Part shown: piece after piece, positions 16,597 through 24,339 of the stretch | Layout: the number at the start of each line of letters is the position of its first letter | Numbering within the stretch: position 1 is the stretch's first letter | Assembly (NCBI GenBank): GCA_903920435.1 | Contig: CAIXMB010000143.1 | Coordinates: 1-46,567, forward strand | DNA length: 46,567 nt | From: an uncultured Actinomycetes bacterium | Lineage (GTDB): Bacteria > Actinomycetota > Actinomycetes > Actinomycetales > Microbacteriaceae | Direction: 5' to 3' | Translations under genes and position numbers: made by a program | The notes under the pieces: generated by a model | Told to the model about the DNA's origin: nothing | Seen by the model: only the letters and a program-made list of their open reading frames with translations | Databases searched by the model: none

Positions 16597-17340
16597 ATGA
16601 CTCACACGCTCATCCTGCTCCGCCACGGCAACTCCGACTGGAACCAGAAGAACCTCTTCACCGGATGGGTCGACGTGCGACTCAGCGAGCAGGGCGAGGC
16701 CGAGGCGAAGCGTGCGGGCGAGCTCCTCGCCGAGTCGGGACTCAAGCCCGACATCCTCTACACGAGCGTCCTGACCCGCGCGATTCAGACTGCGAACATC
16801 GCCCTGGATGCCGCCGACCGCGCGTGGCTCCCGGTGAAGCGTTCGTGGCGTCTCAACGAGCGGCACTACGGCTCGCTCCAGGGTCTGGACAAAGCTGAGA
16901 CCCTCGAGAAGTACGGCCCCGAGAAGTTCATGGAATGGCGCCGCAGCTTCGACGTGCCCCCGCCCCCTCTCGACGACGACGCCGAGTACTCGCAGGTGCA
17001 CGACGAGCGGTACATCGGCATCGATGGCGAGATCCCGCGCACCGAGTCCCTCAAGATCGTGATCGACCGGATGCTGCCCTACTGGGAATCCGACATCGTG
17101 CCCTCGCTCGCGTCGGGGCAGACCGTGCTCGTCACCGCGCACGGAAACTCGCTCCGCGCCCTCGTGAAGCACCTCGACGGCATCTCGGATGAAGACATCG
17201 CCGAGCTCAACATCCCGACAGGCATCCCGCTGGTGTACGAGCTTGACGACGACTTCACGCCCACCGGCCCGTCGAAGTACCTCGACCCCGAAGCTGCGGC
17301 GGCGGGTGCGGCGGCGGTGGCGGCGCAGGGAAAGAAGTAG
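16597..17340 (+). CDS. gpmA: 2,3-bisphosphoglycerate-dependent phosphoglycerate mutase
   Basis: A 247-residue glycolytic enzyme interconverting 3- and 2-phosphoglycerate. It has the phosphohistidine motif [10 protein letters not shown] (His10), the catalytic glutamate in [11 protein letters not shown], and the second histidine in [11 protein letters not shown]. Length and the C-terminal tail ([16 protein letters not shown]) are normal for GpmA. It sits between the mcrBC operon and vapBC, an odd place for a core gene. A diverged copy of its last 141 bp is found at 18680-18820. A truncated family A repeat begins seven bases after the stop codon. Confidence 0.96.
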   Translation: MTHTLILLRHGNSDWNQKNLFTGWVDVRLSEQGEAEAKRAGELLAESGLKPDILYTSVLTRAIQTANIALDAADRAWLPVKRSWRLNERHYGSLQGLDKAETLEKYGPEKFMEWRRSFDVPPPPLDDDAEYSQVHDERYIGIDGEIPRTESLKIVIDRMLPYWESDIVPSLASGQTVLVTAHGNSLRALVKHLDGISDEDIAELNIPTGIPLVYELDDDFTPTGPSKYLDPEAAAAGAAAVAAQGKK

Positions 17341-17346
17341 CCCGCT

Positions 17347-17370
17347 GTTTGAGTAGGCGCGAAGCGCGCC
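17347..17370 (+). repeat. Truncated family A repeat after gpmA
   Basis: gtttgagtaggcgcgaagcg followed by cgcc resembles one arm of the family A element; the matching inverted arm is absent. Confidence 0.5.
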
Positions 17371-17467
17371 ATGTGGAAAATGCGCGTCGCACTTTGCGTG
17401 CGGCTGCCACACTGCCCGGATGTACACTCAACCTAGCCACAAACCACGCCAGATTGAGGAGCGCCTG

Positions 17468-17716
17468 ATGGAGCCGGTCAACATCCTGGATGCCCGCAAT
17501 CGCCTCTCCCAACTCATCACCGCCGCGACCAATGGCGAGGACGTCGTTATCGCCAAGCGCGGACGCCCCGTCGTGCGCCTCGTGCCCATCGCTACCGGCG
17601 CCGTACACACAGGCGTCGAGCTCGCCAGCTGGCTCAGCGCGGCGCCCATCGAATCAACCCGCACTACTGCCGAGCTCGATGTTCAGATCGCGCGGGAGCG
17701 CGCAGCGTGGGACTGA
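17468..17716 (+). CDS. vapB: VapB/Phd-YefM-family antitoxin
   Basis: ATG 17468 has GAGGAG six bases upstream and gives 82 residues; an ATG at 17420 has no ribosome site. The N-terminal Phd/YefM fold is clear (VNILDARNRLSQLITAATNG, VVIAKRGRPVVRLVPI) and would bind DNA. The C-terminal part (LASWLSAAPIESTRTTAELD ...) would bind and block the toxin. It overlaps vapC by 10 bp, typical of a co-translated antitoxin-toxin pair. Confidence 0.9.
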   Translation: MEPVNILDARNRLSQLITAATNGEDVVIAKRGRPVVRLVPIATGAVHTGVELASWLSAAPIESTRTTAELDVQIARERAAWD

Positions 17717-18117
17717 TCTACCTCGACAGCTGCATTCTCATCTACGCCCTCGAAGATGCCTCCACTCGCGGCGACGCCGTGCGCTCACGTCTCGCTCGTA
17801 CCGAGCACACACTGGCGATCTCTCCGCTCGTGATGCTGGAGTGCCTCGTCGGCCCGATCCGCTCCGCGGACCTCGCCCTGCGCGACCGCTACCAAGGTGC
17901 CATCGAGCGCTGCGACCACATCAACCTTGGAGTGCCCGAGTACGAGCGCGCGGCCGAGCTTCGCGCCCGACACGGCCTGAAAACACCGGATGCCCTGCAC
18001 CTCGCCGCGGCCCAACTCGGCGGCTGCACCCAGTTGTGGACGAACGACGGCCGCCTCGCGGCGGCGTCGAAAGGGCTGGCGGTGGATGTAGTGGCCGGTG
18101 ACTGGGTAGTCGAGTAG
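17707..18117 (+). CDS. vapC: VapC-family PIN-domain ribonuclease toxin
   Basis: A 136-residue PIN protein starting at GTG 17707 inside vapB. The metal-binding acidic residues are all present: Asp7 (IYLDSC), Glu45 (MLECL), Asp95 (KTPDALHLA) and Asp114 (TNDGR). VapC toxins cut tRNA or rRNA at specific sites. Its stop codon TAG lies inside a repeat-like sequence (gtcgagtag), so the last residues WVVE are repeat-encoded. It should be active; the target RNA cannot be told. Confidence 0.93.
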   Translation: MGLIYLDSCILIYALEDASTRGDAVRSRLARTEHTLAISPLVMLECLVGPIRSADLALRDRYQGAIERCDHINLGVPEYERAAELRARHGLKTPDALHLAAAQLGGCTQLWTNDGRLAAASKGLAVDVVAGDWVVE

Positions 18118-18140
18118 CCGTGGAGCGGCGTATCGAGACC
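18109..18140. repeat. Family A-like repeat carrying the vapC stop codon
   Basis: gtcgagtagccg ... cggcgtatcgagacc is a variant of the family A arm (gttgagtaggccg ... cgtatcgaaacc). Its TAG terminates vapC, and its right edge meets the stop of the convergent gene that ends at 18141. Confidence 0.6.
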
Positions 18141-18533
18141 TCACCGCATCCGCCCGTCGGCGTACCTCCGCAGGCTCAGGATGTCGAGGTCGCGTTCGAC
18201 AACGGTTCCCTCTTCCCAGAAGTGCGCAAGGTCCTCCTGCTCGGCAGCCAGATCGAGAGCCCACTCCCCGGGCCATCCCGCGGCGGTGAGTCCGGCTCGG
18301 AGGGCTTCCTGATACTCGGCATAAGTCATCGGCAGGTCGGCGACCAGAGCGGTAGTCGTCGACCGATGCGACGCCAGGCCAGCAAACGCTCGACCGCATC
18401 CGCAAGGGTTGGGCAGTCGATGGGCGTCGCGGAAGCACGGCTCCGAGAGCCACACGAGCTCGCCGTCGACGCAGTAGTTGAAGTCCGTCGGTCGTGTGCC
18501 TTGGGTAGCGGACGTGGCAACAAGCACCTTCAT
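18141..18533 (-). CDS. Conserved actinobacterial hypothetical protein (DUF7715-like, 130 aa)
   Basis: ATG 18533 with AGGAGA upstream gives MKVLVATSATQGTRPTDFNY. The protein contains PCGCGRAFAGLASHRSTTTA, where closely spaced cysteines and a histidine could bind metal, then an acidic helical C-terminus (AAEQEDLAHFWEEGTVVERD). I recall this family as widespread and uncharacterised in actinobacteria; the DUF number is from memory. It lies between vapC (convergent) and the gpmA remnant, in the segment bracketed by the duplicated gpmA ends. Confidence 0.75.
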   Translation of the reverse strand: MKVLVATSATQGTRPTDFNYCVDGELVWLSEPCFRDAHRLPNPCGCGRAFAGLASHRSTTTALVADLPMTYAEYQEALRAGLTAAGWPGEWALDLAAEQEDLAHFWEEGTVVERDLDILSLRRYADGRMR

Positions 18534-18679
18534 GGTTCTCCTCTCGGTCGGCCCGGCACACGAGAAGCGTGAATGAGGCGACCGACATCTGGCGCGCACG
18601 CCCTTGGGCGCAACTAGAGCAATGGTCTCGCGCATCCGCCGCGGGCATGCCAGCGTGCGATAGGCGACGTTCTAATGTT

Positions 18680-18820
18680 GCTGAGCTGAACATCCCGACC
18701 GGCATCCCGCTTGTGAATGAACTCGATGACTCGTGCCTGCCCGTCGGACCGAGCAGATACCTCTGCCCCGAAGCTGCTGCAGCGGGCGCGGCTGTGGCGG
18801 CTAAGGGCGCGAAGAAGTGA
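18680..18820 (+). pseudogene. gpmA: Remnant of a gpmA 3' end (last 47 codons)
   Basis: Aligns without gaps in total length with gpmA 17200-17340 (141 bp each, both including the stop codon). Both begin [12 protein letters not shown] and share [14 protein letters not shown]; about 34 of 46 residues agree. No RHG motif, catalytic region or start codon of a mutase precedes it. The homology starts abruptly at 18680 after unrelated sequence. Differences such as two new cysteines and a changed tail suggest relaxed selection or an origin from another strain's gpmA. Confidence 0.85.
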
Positions 18821-18860
18821 ACTGAGACGACGGTGGGGAAGCCGGGGATCTGCCCCGCCG

Positions 18861-19814
18861 CTAAGTCGTGGGCATCCACATCGCTCGGTGATACTGGGCG
18901 TTTGCAACAAGAAGTGCGTGATCCGACATGAAAGTCAGCGATCCGAGTGCGGTTCCTTCCCGGTCCTCTGCCACCATATCGGGACGGATGAAGAGTCCAC
19001 CGTTGTCGAGCTGGGTGTGATGGTTGGGGCAGAGGCACAGTATATTGTCGGCGACGTCCGTGCCTAGATGAGGTCGGCCGAGCGGCTTGACGTGGGCTCC
19101 TTCTGCGTACAGGCGACCGCCGAATCCCTCAATCGTGACTTGGCACAGCTGGCATCGGTACTCGTACAGGGCCTTGATCATTCGTGACATTTTTGAGTCC
19201 CGAACTCGGCGAGAAATGGTAGTTGTGGCAAAGGCAGGGTCCGATAATGGCTCGGCATTTGACACGTATGGTTCTTGTTCAGGCAAACGATCCAGCCTGA
19301 ACTGGAGCACCCTGAAACCATTGCTTCGAATCCATCCCCACTCAGTTACGAGATAAAGTCCCGCATAACGGAGACCCGACGCGGGCGAAAATGGGGACTT
19401 GAATCGGGCGCCGCGGGTCAGCCGCACGGGCAGGCCGAGGATCTGACTCGTTATTAGGCCCGCGTTCCCCGGCGAATCGATCGACTGATCAGCGATCTGA
19501 ACTTTGGATTGAAGGTCTTGCCCGCCCTCGCCCGAATACAGAATGAAGTCACCGAAGTCGGCGTCGTGAGCGTAGCCACCCGACAGAACAATCGAATCGG
19601 CTCCCTCTTTCGCGGTCCCGTGGATGCCGTTCATGAGAGGTGGATGGACACCGGCGTCCCGAAGGTCCTTGCGGTCCACGAACTGCTGTCCGATATGCAC
19701 CGAGGGCGGTGTGCCAAAGTACTTGGGCAATGGGCCATCCAGCTTTCCTGATTGTGAGCGTGACGCAAGGATGGACGACTCGACCCACGCAGCCCGCCAT
19801 CTATGTATGAGCAT
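18861..19814 (-). CDS. SRA-YDG domain HNH endonuclease (type IV, modification-dependent)
   Basis: A 317-residue protein. Residues about 30-180 are an SRA-YDG domain: FVDRKDLRDAGVHPP, MNGIHG, GADSIVLSGGY, DADFGDFILYSGEGGQD and SPGNAGL. SRA domains flip out and read 5-methyl- or hydroxymethyl-cytosine. Residues 218-272 form an HNH nuclease with CQLC (Cys221, Cys224), GAHVKP (His241) and CLCPNHH. Together this is a modification-dependent restriction enzyme, related in layout to ScoMcrA and TagI-type enzymes. The start is uncertain: ATG 19814 precedes the domain by 32 residues, and a TTG at LPKYFG would remove most of them. It directly follows the gpmA remnant. Confidence 0.88.
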   Translation of the reverse strand: MLIHRWRAAWVESSILASRSQSGKLDGPLPKYFGTPPSVHIGQQFVDRKDLRDAGVHPPLMNGIHGTAKEGADSIVLSGGYAHDADFGDFILYSGEGGQDLQSKVQIADQSIDSPGNAGLITSQILGLPVRLTRGARFKSPFSPASGLRYAGLYLVTEWGWIRSNGFRVLQFRLDRLPEQEPYVSNAEPLSDPAFATTTISRRVRDSKMSRMIKALYEYRCQLCQVTIEGFGGRLYAEGAHVKPLGRPHLGTDVADNILCLCPNHHTQLDNGGLFIRPDMVAEDREGTALGSLTFMSDHALLVANAQYHRAMWMPTT

Positions 19815-19909
19815 TGCCAGCAGTTGCAGACAGGTGCTCGGTCCGCGCGGAGTTGCCTCCCCCCCAATCGAGCAACTGGAAGGTCACCTCTGCCCGCTAG
19901 CCTTCCCCC

Positions 19910-22900
19910 ATGTTCCTGCTCGACTGCCGCGTGATCACGAGCCCCAGCGACCTCACGACCGCGGCCAAGTGCGAGTTCGCCTTCGTGCGGCAGCTCGACG
20001 CGAAGCTCGGGCTGATCGAGATCACCAAACAAGAGCGGGACCCGCTCGAGGCACGGGCTGCGGAGCTCGGCGACGAGCACGAGAACCGGTGGCTCGAGCA
20101 CTACCGGGCGAACAACAGGGTCGTCGAGATCGAGCGGCCGCGCATCCGGGCTGACGCACTAAGGGAAGCGGCACGACAAACCGAGCAGGCGTTCAGGAAC
20201 GAGGCCGCGGTCGTCTTCCAGGCCACGTTCTTCGATGAAGAGGCGGGGATGGTCGGGTTCGCCGACTTCATCGTGCGGCAGCCCGACGGGCGGTACCGGG
20301 TGCAGGATACGAAGCTCGCGCGGTCGGTGAAGGTTCCGGCGCTGCTGCAGCTCGCCGCCTACTACGACCAGCTCGTCAGGCTCGGAATAAGAGCCGACGA
20401 CACCGTCGAGCTCATCCTCGGCACGGATGAGGTGGTGCCGCAGAACGTGCACGACATCCTTCCGGTGTACCGCAAGCGGCGGGAGCGGCTGCTCCAGATC
20501 GTGGGGGAGCGGGTTGCTGCGACCGAAGCCGCCGAGTGGGGCGACCCGCGGTACGCGATCGACGGGCGGTGCGAGTTCTGCGAGCCCGAAGTTGAGGCGA
20601 GCCGCGACCTGCTGCTGGTCGCGGGGATGCGACCGTTGCAGCGCGCCAAGCTGATCGCCTCGGGTATCACGACGATCGATGAACTTGCACAGGCGGAAGG
20701 GCCCTTCGAGAGCCTCAGGGAGCAAGCCAAGTTGCAACTGCTCGCCGTCGAGCACGAGACGCCGCCGTTCGTCATGTTCGCTCCCGAGCTCATCGGCGAC
20801 CTGCCGCTGCCCGACCCGGGCGACATCTTCTTCGACTTCGAGGGCGACCCGCTGTATCGGGAGGGCCAGGTGTGGGGCCTCGACTACCTGTGGGGGCTCG
20901 TCGATCGCGACGAGGAGTTCACCGCGTTCTGGGCGCACGACTTCGAGGCCGAAAAGGACGCGCTCGAGCAGTTCCTCGCGTGGGTAGTAGAACGCCGCAA
21001 GCAGCACCCCGGCATGCACATCTACCACTACGCCTCCTACGAACGGACGCACCTGCTCACCATCTCAGCGCGCCACGGCGTCGGCGAGCACATCGTCGAC
21101 GACCTGTTGCGCGAGAACGTGCTCGTCGACCTGTATCCGCTGGTGAAGAAGAGCGTGCGCGTCGGCGGCCGCTCGTACTCGATCAAGAAGCTCGAGCCGC
21201 TCTACATGGGCGACGAGCTGCGCGAGAGCGAGGTCGCGAACGCGGCGGCATCCATCGAGCAATACGACCTCGCGATGAAGGCCGAGCCGGGTGAGCAAAC
21301 CAGGCTGCTCGAGACCATCGCCGACTACAACCGGTACGACTGCGTCTCCACCCTGCGGCTGCACGAGTGGCTGGTCGCCCGCGCCAGCGAGCTCGGCGTA
21401 CAGCCGGGAATGGACACCGAACAACTCGACGAGCGCCTGCCGTTCGAGCCGAGCATCCTCGCCGGGCAGCTTCAAGAACTAGCCCTTCGAGAGCCTCACG
21501 GGGCGGGGCGGGATGCCTTCGCCCTCGCCTCCGCCGCGGTCGACTACCACCGCCGCGAGGCCAAGAGCTTCTGGTGGGAGCACTTCGCGCGGCTGGAGTA
21601 TCCGGTGGAGGAGTGGCAGGACCAGCGCGGCGTCTTCCTCGTCACCAGCGGCGAGGTCGTCAGCGACTGGTACACCAAGACCTCGGTCAGCTACCGCACG
21701 ATCCGCCTGCGCGGCGAGTGGGCGCCCGGCAGCGCCACCTCCGCGAACGAGGCGTTCACCCTCTACGACCCGCCCGCGCCCTACCGCCTGCCGTACATCG
21801 GCGCCGGCCTGCGGCTGCCCGTGAACGCGATCGAGGTGAGGGCCGACGAGAACGACCCCGACGTCGTCTACGTCACCGAGAAGTGCCCGGGCGGTGCAGA
21901 ACTCTGGCACCGGATGCCCCTCGCCATCGCCCCCGGCCCGCCTCCGCGGGCCAACTCCCTGGTCACCGCCATCGAGACGGTAGGAGCTCGGCTCTGCGAG
22001 ACCCCGTGGCCGAAGTCCGCCATCGGGGACATCCTGCGCCGCACCCCCGCCCGCACGCGATCCGGGGTCCTGGGGGCGGATATCGCCGAGACGATACGAG
22101 ACCTCGACGACTCGTACCTCGCGGTGCAGGGCCCTCCCGGTACGGGCAAGACGACGCTCGCGGCATCCGTGATCACCACCCTCGTGCGCGAGCACGGCTG
22201 GCGCATCGGCGTCGTCGCGCAGTCGCACAAGGTCGTCGAGAACGTGCTGCGCGCGGTGGTGAAGGCAGGGCTCGACCCCCAGCTCGTCGGCAAGTCGAAG
22301 GTCGACGACGACGTGCCATTCACGGCGCTGCCCGACGACGGGCACCATAACTTCGCGGCGCGCAACTCCGGCGGGTATGTCATCGGCGGCACCGCGTGGG
22401 ATATGACCAACACCAAGCGCATCGGCCGCCGCCAGCTCGACCTGCTCGTCATCGACGAGGCCGGCCAGTTCTCGCTTGCCGCGACCATGGCCGTGAGTAC
22501 TGCCGCGAGCAACCTCCTGCTGCTCGGCGACCCGCAGCAGCTGCCGCAGGTGAGCCAGGGCACGCACCCGGCGCCCGTCGACCAGTCCGCGCTCGGCTAC
22601 ATCGCCGACGGCCACGCCGTGCTCCCGCCCGAGTACGGCTACTTCCTCGCCGCGAGCTGGCGCATGCACTCCGCCCTCACGCGGTCCGTGTCCGAGCTCT
22701 CGTACGACGGCGCGCTCCGCTCCGCGCCCAGTGCAGACGCACGGATGCTCGCCGGCATCGCCCCCGGACTCCACCCCCTGCCCGTGCCGCACGACGGCAA
22801 CTCGACGCACTCGGTGGAGGAGGCATCCGTGGTCGTCGACCTCGTGCGGAACCTCCTCGGCCGCGACTGGAACGGCTCGCCCCTCACCGAAGACGATGTC

Positions 22901-23221
22901 ATCGTCGTCACCCCGTACAACGCCCAGGTGGAGTGCATCAGGCTGGCGCTCGACGCGTTCCCGGGCGTGCGGGTGGGCACCGTCGACAAGTTCCAGGGGC
23001 AGGAGGCCGCGGTCTCCGTCGTGAGCATGGCCGCTTCCAGCCCCGAGACGGTGCCACGCGGGCTCGAGTTCCTGCTCTCGCGCAACCGGCTCAACGTGGC
23101 CATCAGCCGCGCGCAGTGGGCGGCGTACCTGCTCTACTCGCCGGCGCTGCTCGACCACCTGCCGCACACGGCGGAGGGCGTGGCCGACCTGAGTCGGTTC
23201 ATCCGGCTGGTCGAGAGCTAG
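19910..23221 (+). CDS. TM0106-type RecB-like nuclease fused to RNase H-like domain and SF1 helicase
   Basis: An 1103-residue fusion. Residues about 10-230 are a RecB-family nuclease (AAKCEFAFVRQLDAKLG, GFADFIV, VQDTKLARSVK with the catalytic D-x-K) ending in a Cys-rich segment CEFCEPE. Residues 300-500 contain an RNase H-like exonuclease (FFDFEGDP, HIYHYASYERTHL, YNRYDCVSTLRLHEWL). The rest is a Upf1/Dna2-type helicase with Walker A QGPPGTGKTT (about 740-749), LLVIDEAGQFS, GDPQQLPQ, SWRMH and VDKFQGQEAAVSVVS. Such proteins are common in actinobacteria and are thought to act in DNA repair or defence. Two family B repeats are translated within it (EGPFESLRE; ALREPHG). Confidence 0.9.
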   Translation: MFLLDCRVITSPSDLTTAAKCEFAFVRQLDAKLGLIEITKQERDPLEARAAELGDEHENRWLEHYRANNRVVEIERPRIRADALREAARQTEQAFRNEAAVVFQATFFDEEAGMVGFADFIVRQPDGRYRVQDTKLARSVKVPALLQLAAYYDQLVRLGIRADDTVELILGTDEVVPQNVHDILPVYRKRRERLLQIVGERVAATEAAEWGDPRYAIDGRCEFCEPEVEASRDLLLVAGMRPLQRAKLIASGITTIDELAQAEGPFESLREQAKLQLLAVEHETPPFVMFAPELIGDLPLPDPGDIFFDFEGDPLYREGQVWGLDYLWGLVDRDEEFTAFWAHDFEAEKDALEQFLAWVVERRKQHPGMHIYHYASYERTHLLTISARHGVGEHIVDDLLRENVLVDLYPLVKKSVRVGGRSYSIKKLEPLYMGDELRESEVANAAASIEQYDLAMKAEPGEQTRLLETIADYNRYDCVSTLRLHEWLVARASELGVQPGMDTEQLDERLPFEPSILAGQLQELALREPHGAGRDAFALASAAVDYHRREAKSFWWEHFARLEYPVEEWQDQRGVFLVTSGEVVSDWYTKTSVSYRTIRLRGEWAPGSATSANEAFTLYDPPAPYRLPYIGAGLRLPVNAIEVRADENDPDVVYVTEKCPGGAELWHRMPLAIAPGPPPRANSLVTAIETVGARLCETPWPKSAIGDILRRTPARTRSGVLGADIAETIRDLDDSYLAVQGPPGTGKTTLAASVITTLVREHGWRIGVVAQSHKVVENVLRAVVKAGLDPQLVGKSKVDDDVPFTALPDDGHHNFAARNSGGYVIGGTAWDMTNTKRIGRRQLDLLVIDEAGQFSLAATMAVSTAASNLLLLGDPQQLPQVSQGTHPAPVDQSALGYIADGHAVLPPEYGYFLAASWRMHSALTRSVSELSYDGALRSAPSADARMLAGIAPGLHPLPVPHDGNSTHSVEEASVVVDLVRNLLGRDWNGSPLTEDDVIVVTPYNAQVECIRLALDAFPGVRVGTVDKFQGQEAAVSVVSMAASSPETVPRGLEFLLSRNRLNVAISRAQWAAYLLYSPALLDHLPHTAEGVADLSRFIRLVES
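20702..20720 (+). repeat. Family B repeat inside the nuclease-helicase gene, copy 1
   Basis: cccttcgagagcctcaggg, exact reverse complement of the ygfZ copy. It is read as PFESLRE in a loop between the RecB-like and RNase H-like domains. Confidence 0.85.
21483..21498 (+). repeat. Family B repeat inside the nuclease-helicase gene, copy 2
   Basis: cccttcgagagcctca matches the first 16 bases of copy 1 but is read in a different frame, as ALREPHG, before the conserved YHRREAKSFWWEHF block. Confidence 0.75.
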
Positions 23222-23394
23222 CTCTTTTCCTCCACATCGGGATCCTCGCCGTACACGACCTCGTCGAGCTGGTCGGCGACGACGTCGTACAGCGGGGGAG
23301 TGACAGCGGTCGCGCTCGCCAACCCCTCCGCGTCGGGGCCGTTCTGCGCGCGGTCGATCGGCTCATCGGGCAGCTCGTTCTTCGTGTCTGACAT
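23218..23394 (-). CDS. Small acidic protein (58 aa)
   Basis: ATG 23394 to TAG sharing the bases CTAG with the helicase stop. It starts MSDTKNELPDEPIDRAQNGP and ends DEVVYGEDPDVEEKS. It is acidic, without membrane segments, and resembles in style the 47-residue MSDT protein at 12036. Function unknown; possibly disordered. GC-rich third codon positions and the tail-to-tail placement support it as a gene. Confidence 0.55.
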   Translation of the reverse strand: MSDTKNELPDEPIDRAQNGPDAEGLASATAVTPPLYDVVADQLDEVVYGEDPDVEEKS

Positions 23395-23443
23395 GAGTCA
23401 ATTCCACGCGCGCTATGGCCGGGGCGGTAGGGGCTTGCGCGCG

Positions 23444-24334
23444 TCAGAGAGGTGTGACCGGGGTGCTGCGTATCGCGGAGTGCACCGCGCGCCCCAGCCA
23501 CACCGCACCGACGGTGAGGATGCCCGCGACGATGTTGAGCACGATCGAGTTGACCGGCCACTGGAGCTGCGCCGCGTTGGCGAGGGCAATGGCGGCGACG
23601 AACAGCAGTGCAGCGAGCACGCCGAAGAGCACGGTGACGCCCGGACGACCGCGAAGCACGAACCACGCAACGATCGGGACTCCGATACCGGAGAGCTGAC
23701 TGACGATGAGCCACGCGATGTAGCTGAACGTCCACGTCTCGTACTCCGGGTGGAAGATTAGGGTGCCCACATCGGAGTACAGGTAAGCGAGGGCGCCCAG
23801 CACGAGGGCGCCGGCGATGATCCTTCGGAGGACCGTGGAGGGGAAGACCGTCATCGCCACAATGACGAGACCGATCGCGACACCGCGCTGAATGACATTT
23901 GCCAGGTCGTAGTTGAACGACTCCGAGTAATAGCCGATCGGGTAGACCAAGTAGAAGGGGAAGAGATCGGCGAACGCGAGAAGGGCGAGGCCGACCGCGT
24001 ACCGCGCGGTGTAAGTGCTCCAGAGCAGCGGAACCGAGCGCATCGGCTCCACGAACTTCGCCCTCGGGGCCGGTGCATACGCAACGTATGGCACCGTGCC
24101 ATACGTCGCGTAGACAGGCGGCCCCGGCGGCGCCGCCGTCGGACGCCGGCGCAGCGCCAGCACGGCGTCGACCTGCGGGTCGTGGAAGGCCGCGAGCCAA
24201 TCGAGCAGTGCGTCGTAGGTCGAGGGGTTGGCGGCGATCGTGGCGCGGAGGTCCGGGCGCTCGCTCGCGATACGGGCGAGCTGGTCGAGAGGGGTCGCCG
24301 GGTTGACTGCGGCGAGGGCGTCGGGGTCGGTCAT
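23444..24334 (-). CDS. Membrane protein with N-terminal variant leucine-rich repeat-like domain (paralogue 1)
   Basis: A 296-residue protein. Residues 8-62 form the repeat-like helical domain shared with the next two genes: PLDQLARIASERPDLRATIA, NPSTYDALLDWL, DPQVDAVLALRR. A Pro/Tyr-rich linker follows (VYATYGTVPYVAYAPAPR), then about six membrane segments (residues 105-290). Unlike its two neighbours it lacks the C-terminal DUF4190-like helix pair. It ends an apparent same-strand run with the two paralogues upstream, six bases after the next gene's start side. Function unknown. Confidence 0.8.
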   Translation of the reverse strand: MTDPDALAAVNPATPLDQLARIASERPDLRATIAANPSTYDALLDWLAAFHDPQVDAVLALRRRPTAAPPGPPVYATYGTVPYVAYAPAPRAKFVEPMRSVPLLWSTYTARYAVGLALLAFADLFPFYLVYPIGYYSESFNYDLANVIQRGVAIGLVIVAMTVFPSTVLRRIIAGALVLGALAYLYSDVGTLIFHPEYETWTFSYIAWLIVSQLSGIGVPIVAWFVLRGRPGVTVLFGVLAALLFVAAIALANAAQLQWPVNSIVLNIVAGILTVGAVWLGRAVHSAIRSTPVTPL

Positions 24335-24339
24335 CCGGA

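Noticed and set aside
17420-17467. Longer vapB start at ATG 17420
   Set aside because: It has no ribosome site and adds 16 residues outside the antitoxin fold, while ATG 17468 has GAGGAG at proper distance.
21479-23167. A 562-codon reverse frame opposite the helicase gene
   Set aside because: Antisense to the conserved helicase motifs, with no recognisable domain and biased composition.
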